The position numbers and the translations under genes were made by a program. DNA of 34,482 bases from Salinicola sp. (GTDB lineage: Bacteria; Pseudomonadota; Gammaproteobacteria; Pseudomonadales; Halomonadaceae): the NCBI GenBank assembly GCA_002695065.1, contig NZNW01000125.1, positions 1 through 34,482 on the forward strand, written 5' to 3'. The notes beneath the pieces were generated by a model that was not told the DNA's origin, did not search any database, and was given only the letters and a program-made list of their open reading frames with translations. How positions within the stretch are numbered: the first letter of the stretch is position 1; every line of letters starts with the position of its first letter. Shown piece by piece: positions 14,420 to 23,943 of the stretch.

Positions 14420-15451
14420 TCATCGATGAGTCGAGCCATCGGCCTGGGTGGCTCGCACACACTCACCGATCAGCTCGGGGCCACGATAGATGAACCCCGT
14501 GTAGATCTGCACCAGATCGGCACCCGCCTGGCACTTCTCGCTGGCGCGTACACCGCTGTCGATTCCTCCCGCGCCAATGATCGGCATCGTCGGCAACAGC
14601 CGTCTCAACTCCCGGACCACCGCGGTCGAACTGGCGAACAGCGGCGCTCCCGACAGACCGCCGGCTTCGTGCGCATGGGGCATGCCTGTCACGTGCTCGC
14701 GAGATACCGTGGTATTGGTGGCGATGACGCCATCGATATCGTTCGCCTGTAGCGTATTGGCCACCAGCGCCATCTCGTCCAGGGTCATGTCCGGCGCGAT
14801 CTTGACCGCCAGCGGTACGTGGCGTCCGTGCTCGGCGTCGAGCCTGGTCACCTCGGCCTTCAGCGCGCTCAGCAGCGTATCGAGATGATCGCCGAACTGC
14901 AGGTTGCGCAGCCCCGGCGTGTTGGGCGAAGAGATGTTCACCGTGATGTAATGCGCCGCCCCATGCGCCTTGCGCAGGCACGTCACGTAATCGTCCACCG
15001 CCCGCTCGACCGGCGTCGTCAGGTTCTTGCCGATGTTGACGCCGATGACGCCGTTGTAGCGACTCCGGCGGACATTCGCGACCAGGTGATCGACCCCGGC
15101 ATTGTTGAACCCCATTCGATTGATGATCGCCTGCGGCCCGGTCAGCCGGAACAGGCGCGGCCTGGGATTACCCTGCTGTGGCTTGGGTGTGACGGTGCCG
15201 ACTTCGACGAAACCGAAACCCAGCGCGCCGAGGGCATCCAGATGATCGGCGTTCTTGTCCAGACCGGCAGCCAACCCCACCCGATTGGGAAACGTCAGCC
15301 CCATCAGGTCGACGGCGCTGGAGGCGACGTAGGTATCGCCCAGCAGGCCGGACAGACGGGCACGATGGGCGGTGTCCAATGCGGTCAGCGTCAGGCGGTG
15401 TGCGGTTTCCGGCTCCAGCCGAAACAACAGCGAGCGAACGAGGGCGTACAT
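14420..15451 (-). CDS. pyrD: Dihydroorotate dehydrogenase (quinone), class 2, PyrD
   Basis: This FMN enzyme oxidises dihydroorotate to orotate in pyrimidine synthesis and passes electrons to membrane quinone. The 343-residue protein has the class 2 N-terminal membrane-associating helices (MYALVRSLLFRLEPETAHRL), GLAAGLDKNADHLDALGALG, RMGFNNAGVD, the catalytic serine region ITVNISSPNTPGLRNLQ, NTTVSREH, GGLSGAPLF and the FMN phosphate site IIGAGGIDSG. The ATG at 15451 begins the conserved N-terminus, although no good Shine-Dalgarno precedes it; the open frame further upstream has no family match. Confidence 0.95.
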   Translation of the reverse strand: MYALVRSLLFRLEPETAHRLTLTALDTAHRARLSGLLGDTYVASSAVDLMGLTFPNRVGLAAGLDKNADHLDALGALGFGFVEVGTVTPKPQQGNPRPRLFRLTGPQAIINRMGFNNAGVDHLVANVRRSRYNGVIGVNIGKNLTTPVERAVDDYVTCLRKAHGAAHYITVNISSPNTPGLRNLQFGDHLDTLLSALKAEVTRLDAEHGRHVPLAVKIAPDMTLDEMALVANTLQANDIDGVIATNTTVSREHVTGMPHAHEAGGLSGAPLFASSTAVVRELRRLLPTMPIIGAGGIDSGVRASEKCQAGADLVQIYTGFIYRGPELIGECVRATQADGSTHR

Positions 15452-15579
15452 GGAAAGTCTCGTCGGTAACGAAGGGAGTCTTCTAGCGGCGGGCGAGTAT
15501 ATCCCACCTTGGCGCCTCGGGACGAACTCCTTGGGGAGAAACTCTCCGCCCGGGAGCGAGCCCCTGAGAGGGAACGACA

Positions 15580-15605
15580 AACCCGGCGCCGGGGCGCCGG
15601 GTTTG
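15580..15605 (-). terminator. Hairpin terminator of the duplicated-domain protein gene
   Basis: A perfect 12-bp inverted repeat (AAACCCGGCGCC at 15580-15591, GGCGCCGGGTTT at 15594-15605) lies 20 bp after the minus-strand stop at 15626. The T-rich end of the stem continues as TTTGTCGTT on the minus strand, consistent with an intrinsic terminator. Confidence 0.75.
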
Positions 15606-15625
15606 GTACCGCGAATGCACGCCGG

Positions 15626-16738
15626 TTACTGTGAGTCGAGCTGCTGGACCCGCAGGGTATAGTTGTTGGCACCGTTCATCGCCGAGCCGAACCGCTGCCC
15701 CTTGACCCAGACCCGATAGCGACCCGGCTGCAGCACAGTCTCGATATCGAAATCGCCATCGGCCAAAGAACCCTCGTCGCTGGCGACCGTGCGGCCGCTC
15801 TCGTCGAGCACCTTGGCCTGCAGACGGTAGCTTCCTTCGTTACCCGGGAACGTGGAGCTCTCGATCGACACCGTCCCCGCCTGCGCCACGTCGAAGCTCA
15901 TCACCTCGCCCTCCTGACGAATCAGGATGTCGGCGACGATCTCGTCGAACGCATCCGGCATTGCCGGCTGGTCGTTGCGGGCGGGACTGGCGTCCCGAGA
16001 CGCGGCGCCTGCCGTCGCGCCGGCGGCGGCTCCCTCGGACGCCGAACCCGGCGTCGCGGCCGACCCGGTGTTGGTGGCACCGGCGGTGGCGCGCGGCTCG
16101 CCGCCACTCGCCGAACCGGCGACATCGCTCGCCGATTGCCGGCCCGGTGCGCTCAGCGTCGCGACCTGGTCGCCTTCGTCGACGAAGGCCGTCGTTCTGC
16201 CGCTCGGCCCGGCACCGCCGAACATGATGCCGCCACCATTGTCCACGCCGCCCTGCTCACTGGTCACCACGTTGCCGCTGGCATCCAGTCGCGCGACGTC
16301 GATGTTGTAGCTATTGCCACCGGTCTTGGTGGAGCCGAACTTCTGCCCCGAGACCTGCAGCGAGTAATCACCGGGCTCGAGCGACTCGGTCATCTCGAGT
16401 CCCCCGGTGTTACCCAGACCGGTGCCGCTGGCCAGCACGTTGCCATTGCTGTCGATCAGCTTGGCGGAGATCTTGTAGTCGTCGGACTCGCCGGGCAGCG
16501 TCGAACTCGAGAACCGATAACGGCCCGCCTGGTCGACGGTGAACGGGTGCTGATGGAGCCCGCCGAAAAAGAAGCTGCGGCTGCGCGCATCCGAGCTGGA
16601 TTTGAAGAACTTGGTCAGATCGACCTTGCTGGCCGCTTCCTGAGCGTCCTTCAAAGCCTCGCTCTGAGCGAGAACCTGACCGCTGGCGCCCGCCAGGCTC
16701 AATGCCACGAATAAGGTGGAAAATACGCGATACTTCAT
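15626..16738 (-). CDS. Secreted protein with two diverged copies of a PPC-like beta domain
   Basis: I do not recognise a characterised homologue. The 370-residue product has a Sec signal peptide (to about residue 24, VLA-Q), then repeat 1 (about 63-152), a linker rich in Ala/Gly/Ser/Thr (about 200-260), and repeat 2 (about 279-368). The copies share SST-x-PG, a Y-x-x-x-AK-x-x-D strand, the turn L-x-PG-x-Y, G-Q-(K/R)-FGS and a closing NxY strand plus LD. The pattern resembles bacterial pre-peptidase C-terminal (PPC) or similar beta-sandwich domains. The ATG at 16738 has GAGAGG close upstream and begins the signal peptide. The gene has its own terminator. It is probably periplasmic or extracellular; ligand binding or adhesion is a guess. 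Confidence 0.8.
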   Translation of the reverse strand: MKYRVFSTLFVALSLAGASGQVLAQSEALKDAQEAASKVDLTKFFKSSSDARSRSFFFGGLHQHPFTVDQAGRYRFSSSTLPGESDDYKISAKLIDSNGNVLASGTGLGNTGGLEMTESLEPGDYSLQVSGQKFGSTKTGGNSYNIDVARLDASGNVVTSEQGGVDNGGGIMFGGAGPSGRTTAFVDEGDQVATLSAPGRQSASDVAGSASGGEPRATAGATNTGSAATPGSASEGAAAGATAGAASRDASPARNDQPAMPDAFDEIVADILIRQEGEVMSFDVAQAGTVSIESSTFPGNEGSYRLQAKVLDESGRTVASDEGSLADGDFDIETVLQPGRYRVWVKGQRFGSAMNGANNYTLRVQQLDSQ

Positions 16739-16941
16739 GGGGCCTCTCTCTGCACTCTGCGACCGAATCGGAGCCGAAGCATAACAGAGACGCTCCCCGA
16801 GGCACCTTAAAGGGCCTGCGGAGAGCGCCTCCGTGCGGAATAACCTATGCACTGACGGTCACTGCCTCGCCGGTCGCCCGATCGGCGGGAGTCACCCATC
16901 AATGGCGGGCGACATCGCTGCCGCCCGACCTGCAGGCCACC

Positions 16942-19900
16942 TTAGCCCTCGCTTTCGCTCTCGGCAAGGTCGACCAGTTCCCGGATGGCCACGGCGACCA
17001 GCGGAAAGCTGATCTGCGAGCCGGAGTCGATCTCCGCCAGCAGGGCGTTCCAGCGCTCGAACAGCGGCGCGTGCAACTCCTGCCAGTGCTCGACCCGGGG
17101 TTCGATCTCGCGCGGGGCGTCCGACATGCCCAGCACCTTGACCGTCAAGGCCAGCTGCTGGCGATCGAGGTCGTCGCGGAACGTCTCCCGCGCCTGCGCC
17201 TGCCAGCTGTCCCGCACTTCCAGGCTGTTGATCTGCTGCATCATCCGCGGCAGCTCCAGCCGCTGGCCGATGGTGTAGTAGGTCTCCGCGACCCGCTGGA
17301 TCTTCTCGCCGCTGGTCCGCGCCGCCTGGATGATGCCCAGTCCGGCATAGAGGCTGGAGGCGGCAGCGACGACCGATGCCAGCGCTTCCGGCACCCTGGC
17401 CTTGACCAGCGCGTCACGCCGCTTGCTCCAGGCTTCACGCTCGTCACCACTGAGACGGTTGCCGATATCCTCCTGCAACTGTGCCAACTGGGGAGCATAC
17501 TGCTCGACGCACTCCTTGACGCCGAGCGAGCCCCGATGACGCAGGAACCAGCGTGTCGCCCGACGCAACAACCGCATCAGGTCTAGCATCATGGCGTACT
17601 GGGTCTGGCTGTCGACACGGTAATCCAGCGCCTCGATCTGCTCCCACAGCTGATTGAATCCGAAACTGTCGCGGGCGATGACATAGGCCTGGGCGATCTC
17701 GACCCGCGATGCGCCGGTGGAGTCGCGCAACTGCCGCACGAAGGTGATCCCCATGTGATCGACCAGATCGTTGGCGATCTGGGTCGCCACGATCTCGCGC
17801 TTGAGGCGGTGCTGGTAGAGATCGTCCGGGTAGCGCTCGGCCAGCGTCTCGGGGAACGCTCTCGTCACGTGCTGCTGCAACTGCGGATCGGAGGGCAGCT
17901 CAAGAGCGATCAGATCGCTCTTGAGCGTGCTCTTGGCGTAGGAGATCAGCACGCTCAACTCCGGCAGCGTCAGCCCGCCGTCGTTGTTGCTGCGCTCGAT
18001 CAGCTGTTCGTCGTTGGGCAGGAACTCGAGTTCCCGATCGAGGCTGCCGGCCGCTTCCAGCTCGTTGATGAACCGGCGATACGGCCCCAGCCCCTCCTTC
18101 GATTGCAGTTCGGCGATTGACAGCGCCTGGGTCTGGCGATAGTTGTCGCGCACGACCAGTTCACCCACCTCTTGCGTCATCTCGACCAGCAACTGGTTGC
18201 GCTGCTTCTCGGTCATGTCGCCGCGCAGGACGATGCCGTCCAGCAGGATCTTGATATTGACCTCGTGATCCGAGCAGTTGACGCCACCGGCGTTGTCGAT
18301 GAAGTCGGTATTGACGCGAATGCCCTTCTCCGCAGCCTCCATCCGGCCACGCTGGGTCAGCCCCAGGTTGCCGCCCTCGCCGACCACACGGCAGTTGAGC
18401 TCACGGCCGTCGATGCGCAGGCCGTCGTTGGCCTTGTCGCCGACGTCGGCGTGACTCTCGCTGGAGGCCTTGACGTAGGTGCCGATACCGCCGTTCCAGA
18501 TCAGATCGATCTTGGACTTGAGCATCGCGTTGATCAGGTCGTTGGGCGAGAGCTTGTCCGCCTTGATACCGAAGACCTTCTTCATCGCCGCGGAGATGGG
18601 GACCGACTTGGCATCGCGGGAGAAGATGCCGCCGCCTTCGGAGATCAGCTTCTCGTCGTAGTCCGTCCAGCTCGAGCGCGGCTGCGCGAACAGGCGCTTG
18701 CGCTCGGCAAAGGACTTGGCGGCGTCGGGATTCGGATCGACGAAGATGTGCCGGTGATTGAAAGCGCCCACCAGCAGGATCTTGTCGGACAGCAACATGC
18801 CGTTGCCGAAGACATCGCCGGCCATGTCGCCGATGCCGAGCACGCTGAAGGTCTCTTTCTGGGTGTTCAGGCCCATTTCCCGGAAGTGACGCTTGACCGA
18901 CTCCCAGGCGCCGCGGGCGGTGATCGCCATCCCCTTGTGGTCATAGCCCTGGGCGCCACCGGAGGCGAAGGCGTCCCGCAGCCAGAAGTCGTACTCGATC
19001 GAGATCGCGTTGGCGTAGTCGGAGAAGGTCGCCGTGCCCTTGTCCGCCGCCACCACCAGGTAGGGATCGTCCGGATCGTGGCGTACCACCGTGCGCGGCG
19101 GCACCACCGTGGTGCCGTCGAGATTGTCGGTGATGTCCAGCAGGCCACGAATCAGGATCCGGTAACACTCGACCCCCTCGGCCTGGATCGCGTCGCGATC
19201 GGCGTTTTCCGGCATGCGCTTGCAGATGAAGCCACCCTTGGCGCCGACCGGGACGATGACCGAATTCTTGACCTGCTGCGCCTTCATCAGCCCCAGGATC
19301 TCGGTGCGGAAATCCTCATTGCGGTCCGACCAGCGCAGGCCACCGCGGGCCACCTTGCCACCGCGCAGATGGACGCCCTCCATCCTCGGCGAATAGACGA
19401 AGACCTCGAACATCGGCCGCGGCTTGGGCATGCCGGGCACCTTGCTCGGCTCCAGCTTGAACGAGATGTACTCCTTGGCGCTGCCATCCTCGCGTGGCTG
19501 GAAGAAATTGGTACGGACGGTCGCCAGGATCAGGTCGACGTAGCGGCGCAGCAACAGATCGTCGTTGAGGCTGGCGACCTGATCGAGCATGGCGTTGAGC
19601 TCGTCGATGCAGCTCTGGCACTGCGCTTCACGGGACTCGAGCTCGGGGGAGAAGCGCAGCGTGAACAGCCGCGAAAGCCCTCGGGTGATATCGGCATGGG
19701 CTGCCAGGGTATTGGCGATGTAGGCCTGGGAAAGCCCGATGCGCAGCTGCTTCATGTAGCGCGCATAGGCTCGCAGCACGGCGACCTGGCGCCAGTCCAG
19801 GTCGGCACCGATGATCAGCCGGTTGTAGGTATCGTTCTCCGCATCACCGACCCAGATCCTGGTGAAGGCGTCGATGAAGTTGTCGCGCATGTCGCCCAGA

Positions 19901-21759
19901 TCGACATCGCCCGCACCGCGATACTCGAAGGTGAAATCATGAATCCAGTAGGTCTGCTGGCCGCTGGCGATGCGGTAGGGCCGTTCGCTGATGACCCGTA
20001 GCCCCAGGTTCTCGAGCACCGGCAGCATGTCGGAGAGCGGGATCGGCGTATCCTGATGGTAGAGCTTGAGGTTGACGCTACCGGCGGCGCTCTCCGCCAG
20101 GTGATAGAGACTGACCCCGATCGGGGCGCCCTCGTCGAGCGCCTCGAGATGGCGGATGTCGTTGGCGGCGGTCCGCGCGGAGAAGTCGTCGCGGTAGCTG
20201 CTGGGGAAGGCATCGCGGAAGGCCTGGGCCCGGCGGTTGCCCGCCTCCTCGCCCAGCGTCTCGATCAAGGCGCCGTGCAGCTCCTCGCGCCAGTTGCGCG
20301 CCAGGTTGATGACCTTCTTCTCCAGCGCGCGACTATCGAAATCGACGGGCTCGTCGCCGTTGAAACGCAGCGTGAACTGGATGCGCGCCAGGATCGACTC
20401 GGAGAGGTAGGGATTGAAATCGGCGAAGGTGGCGTCGAGCTCCTCGCACAGCAGGTTCTGGATGCGCAGCCGCAGGTCCGTCGAGAAGATATCCCGCGGC
20501 ACGAATACCAGGCAGGAGTAGAACTGCCCGGCGCGGTCCTCGCGAATGAACAGGCGTACCCGGCGGCGCTCGCGGATGTTGAGAATGCCGAATGCGGTTC
20601 GGCTCAGCTCCTCGGTGGAACTCTGGAACAGGTCGTCGCGGGGATGCACTTCCAGCACCTGCAACAGCAGCTTGCCGTTGTGCCCTTTCGGATTGACGCC
20701 GGCCGCGTCGATGACCGCCTGGACCTTGCGGCGAAGAATCGGCACGGTGCGCGGCGATTCGTTGTAGACCAGCGAGGTGAACAGGCCGAAGAAGCGCCAC
20801 TCGCCAATTGCCTTGCCCTTGGCGTCGTGGCGCGTGACGGCGATGTAATCGGGGTAGGTCGGACGGTGCACGCGCGCGTGGTAGGCGCTCTTGGCGAAGT
20901 GCAGCAGCGCCGCCCCGTCGTCCTGCTCGAATCGCACGGGCTCCCGGTAGCGCGGCTGGTCCAGCTTGAGCACGCCCAGCTCGCTGCCCTCGACCCGCTC
21001 GCTGCGCGCTTTCTTGCCACTGCCGACGAAACGGCTCTCGGCGTAGCCGAGGAACGTGAAATGCTCGTCGAGCAGCCACTTGAGGAAGGCCACCGTCTCC
21101 TTCTGATCCGCCGCGGTGATGCCGCTCGGCTTGTGGGCATCCAGCGCGTCGATGACTTCACGCACCTTGTCGCACATCGGATCGAAATCGGCGACGGCGG
21201 TGCGTACGTCGAGCAGCACGTCGCGCAGCCCTTGTTCGAGATCGGACAGCGTCTCGCTGTCGGTATGGCGGTCCACCTCGATCAGGATGATCGACTCGCG
21301 TGCCTCCGGCGCCTGCTTGGCCCGGGTTCCGGTAATCCGTGTCGCGTGATGGCGCGAGTCACGCTCGACCGCCAGCACCGCGTTGTGGATCGCGTGCAGG
21401 GTCAGGCCGCGGCGGTTGAGCTCCATGCGCACCGAATCGACCAGAAACGGCATGTCGCGGTGAAGGACGGCGACCACGGTGTGCGGCGATTGCCAGCCAT
21501 GCGATTCGAAGTTGGGATTGAAGACGCGCACCTTGGCTTCATCGGGATCGAAGGTGCGCATGAAATGCCAGGCCGCCAGCGTCGCGCCGTAGATATCATC
21601 GAGCTGCCGGTCCGCCGCCTCTTCGAAAGGCGCGGTGGCGTAGAGATCCTCGGCGAACGCCGTGATCCGCTTGACCTTGTCCTCGGGGAGCCGCTTGGAC
21701 AGTTTTTCCTGCAACTGCTCCAGAAATTCCGTTTTTCCCTCGATCGCGACGTGTTGCAT
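16942..21759 (-). CDS. gdhB: NAD-specific glutamate dehydrogenase, large (180-kDa) type
   Basis: The enzyme deaminates glutamate to 2-oxoglutarate with NAD, mainly for glutamate catabolism. The 1605-residue product matches the about 1600-residue large GDH of pseudomonads. The N-terminal half holds ACT-like regulatory segments (for example VAVLHRDMPFLVDSVRMELN near residue 100). The catalytic domain follows, with LRWSDRNEDFRTEILGLMKA, VPVGAKGGFICKR (substrate lysines), GDMAGDVFGNGM and WNGGIGTYVKAS, and then a long helical C-terminal domain. GAGGTGAT lies directly upstream of the ATG at 21759, a strong Shine-Dalgarno. It is monocistronic. Very long open frames on the opposite strand are GC-rich shadows. 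Confidence 0.95.
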   Translation of the reverse strand: MQHVAIEGKTEFLEQLQEKLSKRLPEDKVKRITAFAEDLYATAPFEEAADRQLDDIYGATLAAWHFMRTFDPDEAKVRVFNPNFESHGWQSPHTVVAVLHRDMPFLVDSVRMELNRRGLTLHAIHNAVLAVERDSRHHATRITGTRAKQAPEARESIILIEVDRHTDSETLSDLEQGLRDVLLDVRTAVADFDPMCDKVREVIDALDAHKPSGITAADQKETVAFLKWLLDEHFTFLGYAESRFVGSGKKARSERVEGSELGVLKLDQPRYREPVRFEQDDGAALLHFAKSAYHARVHRPTYPDYIAVTRHDAKGKAIGEWRFFGLFTSLVYNESPRTVPILRRKVQAVIDAAGVNPKGHNGKLLLQVLEVHPRDDLFQSSTEELSRTAFGILNIRERRRVRLFIREDRAGQFYSCLVFVPRDIFSTDLRLRIQNLLCEELDATFADFNPYLSESILARIQFTLRFNGDEPVDFDSRALEKKVINLARNWREELHGALIETLGEEAGNRRAQAFRDAFPSSYRDDFSARTAANDIRHLEALDEGAPIGVSLYHLAESAAGSVNLKLYHQDTPIPLSDMLPVLENLGLRVISERPYRIASGQQTYWIHDFTFEYRGAGDVDLGDMRDNFIDAFTRIWVGDAENDTYNRLIIGADLDWRQVAVLRAYARYMKQLRIGLSQAYIANTLAAHADITRGLSRLFTLRFSPELESREAQCQSCIDELNAMLDQVASLNDDLLLRRYVDLILATVRTNFFQPREDGSAKEYISFKLEPSKVPGMPKPRPMFEVFVYSPRMEGVHLRGGKVARGGLRWSDRNEDFRTEILGLMKAQQVKNSVIVPVGAKGGFICKRMPENADRDAIQAEGVECYRILIRGLLDITDNLDGTTVVPPRTVVRHDPDDPYLVVAADKGTATFSDYANAISIEYDFWLRDAFASGGAQGYDHKGMAITARGAWESVKRHFREMGLNTQKETFSVLGIGDMAGDVFGNGMLLSDKILLVGAFNHRHIFVDPNPDAAKSFAERKRLFAQPRSSWTDYDEKLISEGGGIFSRDAKSVPISAAMKKVFGIKADKLSPNDLINAMLKSKIDLIWNGGIGTYVKASSESHADVGDKANDGLRIDGRELNCRVVGEGGNLGLTQRGRMEAAEKGIRVNTDFIDNAGGVNCSDHEVNIKILLDGIVLRGDMTEKQRNQLLVEMTQEVGELVVRDNYRQTQALSIAELQSKEGLGPYRRFINELEAAGSLDRELEFLPNDEQLIERSNNDGGLTLPELSVLISYAKSTLKSDLIALELPSDPQLQQHVTRAFPETLAERYPDDLYQHRLKREIVATQIANDLVDHMGITFVRQLRDSTGASRVEIAQAYVIARDSFGFNQLWEQIEALDYRVDSQTQYAMMLDLMRLLRRATRWFLRHRGSLGVKECVEQYAPQLAQLQEDIGNRLSGDEREAWSKRRDALVKARVPEALASVVAAASSLYAGLGIIQAARTSGEKIQRVAETYYTIGQRLELPRMMQQINSLEVRDSWQAQARETFRDDLDRQQLALTVKVLGMSDAPREIEPRVEHWQELHAPLFERWNALLAEIDSGSQISFPLVAVAIRELVDLAESESEG

Positions 21760-21929
21760 CTATCACCTCGGCTGGCATCGACCGTCAACATGGCGGCCGC
21801 ATTCAATAGGCTGGGAGCTTACGTCAGCGCCGCATGGCGCCCTACTCAATTGAAGCTTCGTCATGACGCATGTCGGTTATGCATCAACGACGGGACTGCC
21901 TGATCGCATCGACGGTTGACAAGATGCGA

Positions 21930-21953
21930 TGCCGGCCTGGTGGCGGGCCGGCA
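21930..21953 (-). terminator. Hairpin terminator after trmA
   Basis: TGCCGGCC (21930-21937) and GGCCGGCA (21946-21953) form a perfect 8-bp stem with an 8-nt loop, 13 bp past the trmA stop. It is followed on the minus strand by TCGCATCTTGTC, with no clear T-tract. Confidence 0.6.
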
Positions 21954-21965
21954 CGGCACCTCGGA

Positions 21966-23090
21966 TCACGCCGACGGTCGGCGTTCGAGCAGCACCCCGC
22001 ACTCACAGTGGTCCGTCCATGGGAATTGGTCAAACAGCGCCATCCGAGCCACGCGATGCGTACGGCTCAACTGCTCGAGATTGACGGCCAGTGTATCGGG
22101 GTTGCATGAAATATAGACGATGCGGGAGTAGCGCATCAGCGGCGCACAGCTGTCGGCGTCCAGTCCTGCCCTCGGCGGGTCCACCAGCACGGTGGAGAAG
22201 TCGCAATCGGCGAGCCCCATGGCGGCGACACGTCGCCCCTGCTTCTCCCCGCTCAACGCCTGGGCGAACTCCTCGGCCGACATCCGCGCCACATGCACGT
22301 TGTCGATGCCATTGGCATCGAGGTTGGCCTGCGCCGACGCCACCGACGTTCGCGAGATCTCGGTGGCGACCACGCGCAGGAAATTCTCTGCAAGCGCCAC
22401 CGTGAAGTTGCCGTTGCCGCAGTAGAGCTCGACAAGATCGCCCTCGCTTTCGCGGGTCACATCCCGGGCCCAGCTCAGCATCGAACGACAGATCTCGGCG
22501 TTGGGCTGGGTGAAGCTGTTCTCGACCTGCTGGTAACGGAGTTCCCGCCCATCCACCTCGAGTCGCTCCCAGACGTGGTCGCGATCCAGCACCAGCCGCT
22601 GCTTGCGGGAACGCCCGATCAGCGATACGCCAAGTTCGGCCTGCAGCTCGCGAGCCCGGGTCTCCCACGCGTCATCGAGCGGCTTGTGATAGATCATCGT
22701 GACCAGCGACTCACCGCTCAACGTGGTGAGGAACTCGACCTGGAACAGCTTGCGTCGCATCAGCGGCTCGTCCCGGATCGCGTCCAGCAGCCGTGGCATC
22801 AGTTCGTTGATACGCTCGCTGGCGACCGGAAAGCGGTCGACGCGGACGACGCGCTGGGCGACGCGGCCTCGCTGAAGCGGTGCCTCCGGGTCGGCCTCGA
22901 ACATCGCATAGAAAAGATCGTCTCCCTCGTGCCAGACACGGAACTCGGCGCGCATCCGGTAGTGGGAGGGCGGCGATGCGAATACCTCCAACGGTGGCGG
23001 TGAAAAGCGGGCGAACTGCCGCTCGATGCGTTGACGCTTGGCTTCGAGCTGGGCGTCGTAACGCGAGGGATCGATATCGAAAATCACCAA
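21966..23090 (-). CDS. trmA: tRNA (uracil-5-)-methyltransferase TrmA
   Basis: TrmA makes m5U54 (ribothymidine) in the T-loop of tRNAs with SAM. The 374-residue protein has SHYRMRAEFRVWHEGDDL, RQ-type block YQQVENSFTQPNAEI, the SAM motif LVELYCGNGNFTVALAENF, VDPPRAGLD, the catalytic cysteine in YISCNPDTL, and the end ALFDQFPWTDHCECGVLL. Alignment by eye with E. coli TrmA covers the full length. There is no ATG at the right place: TTG at 23090 (GAGGA 8 nt upstream) or GTG at 23087 (11 nt) must be used, and TTG is given. It follows murI by 37 bp, so it is probably co-transcribed with lysR-murI. Confidence 0.94.
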   Translation of the reverse strand: MVIFDIDPSRYDAQLEAKRQRIERQFARFSPPPLEVFASPPSHYRMRAEFRVWHEGDDLFYAMFEADPEAPLQRGRVAQRVVRVDRFPVASERINELMPRLLDAIRDEPLMRRKLFQVEFLTTLSGESLVTMIYHKPLDDAWETRARELQAELGVSLIGRSRKQRLVLDRDHVWERLEVDGRELRYQQVENSFTQPNAEICRSMLSWARDVTRESEGDLVELYCGNGNFTVALAENFLRVVATEISRTSVASAQANLDANGIDNVHVARMSAEEFAQALSGEKQGRRVAAMGLADCDFSTVLVDPPRAGLDADSCAPLMRYSRIVYISCNPDTLAVNLEQLSRTHRVARMALFDQFPWTDHCECGVLLERRPSA

Positions 23091-23127
23091 ACCAGAAATC
23101 CTCGGACAAAATTAGCGCAATGGTTCA

Positions 23128-23943
23128 TCAGACATGGGGGCCCACGCTCGGCGGAGCGACCTCGAGGGCGCGCGGCGACGAGTAGCCGAAACGCGTCAGG
23201 ATCGGTGCCAGACTCTCGACCCGGGGCGCCGTCGCCCAACTGGGCGCCCCGCCCACCTCGCCCGGCGGCGCGGGGATCGACCGGATGTCGCTCAGCACCT
23301 GACTCAGTCGGCGGGCTATCGCCGCCCCGGAGTCGATCCAGAGCCTGTCGGGCATCAACGGCTCGAGCAACCCACGCAGCAGCGGGAAGTGGGTGCACCC
23401 CAGCACCACGACATCGAGATCCGTCGTCGCCTTCAGCGGCGCAACGGCCAGCTGAAGCGCACGGGCATCGACCGCCCTGCCCGCGAGATGGGACTCGGCC
23501 TGGGTGACCAGCGCGTCCGCCGCCACGCGCACCACCCGACAATCCGGCGCATGCTCGGCGATCAGCCGATCCAGGTAAGGCCGGTTGACCGTCGCTCCGG
23601 TGGCGAGCAGGCCGATCGTGCGGCTTCGGGATGCCTCGGCCGCCGGCTTGATCGCCGGAACGGTGCCGATGACCGGTATCGGTAGCCGTGCCCTCAGCGC
23701 CTCCAGTGCCAGTGTGCTGGCGGTGTTACAGGCCACCACCAGCACGCGGGGCCGCGCCAGCTGGCATGCGTTGACGCAGACGGCGACGATTCTCGCGATA
23801 AGCCAGTCGTCACGCTTGGTGCCGTAGGGCAGCGCCGCGTTGTCGCAAAGGTAGCCCAGCGAACAGCCCGATACCCGCCGTCGGATCTCCTCGCTGACGG
23901 AGAGTCCGCCGACGCCGGAATCGAAGATGAGGGCGTCAATCAT
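23128..23943 (-). CDS. murI: Glutamate racemase MurI
   Basis: MurI makes D-glutamate for peptidoglycan in the cytoplasm. The 271-residue product has the full catalytic set: FDSGVGGLSV near the N-terminus (Asp), LCDNAALPYG, the first catalytic Cys in VACNTAS, GLLATGATV, and the second Cys plus His in VLGCTHFPLL. The ATG at 23943 is chosen because the conserved MIDALIFDSGVGG begins there; a GTG at 23958 is also in frame. The start lies inside the last codons of the lysR gene (8-bp overlap), so the two are translationally linked, and trmA follows after 37 bp. Placing an essential wall enzyme behind a LysR regulator is unusual. Confidence 0.93.
   Translation of the reverse strand: MIDALIFDSGVGGLSVSEEIRRRVSGCSLGYLCDNAALPYGTKRDDWLIARIVAVCVNACQLARPRVLVVACNTASTLALEALRARLPIPVIGTVPAIKPAAEASRSRTIGLLATGATVNRPYLDRLIAEHAPDCRVVRVAADALVTQAESHLAGRAVDARALQLAVAPLKATTDLDVVVLGCTHFPLLRGLLEPLMPDRLWIDSGAAIARRLSQVLSDIRSIPAPPGEVGGAPSWATAPRVESLAPILTRFGYSSPRALEVAPPSVGPHV

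Noticed and set aside
18172-21903. Two open frames of more than 600 codons on the plus strand (18172-20001 and 20056-21903)
   Set aside because: They lie wholly opposite the glutamate dehydrogenase gene, have compositions typical of antisense frames in GC-rich DNA (many Arg, Gly, Val, Asp, His, Gln), and show no domain pattern.
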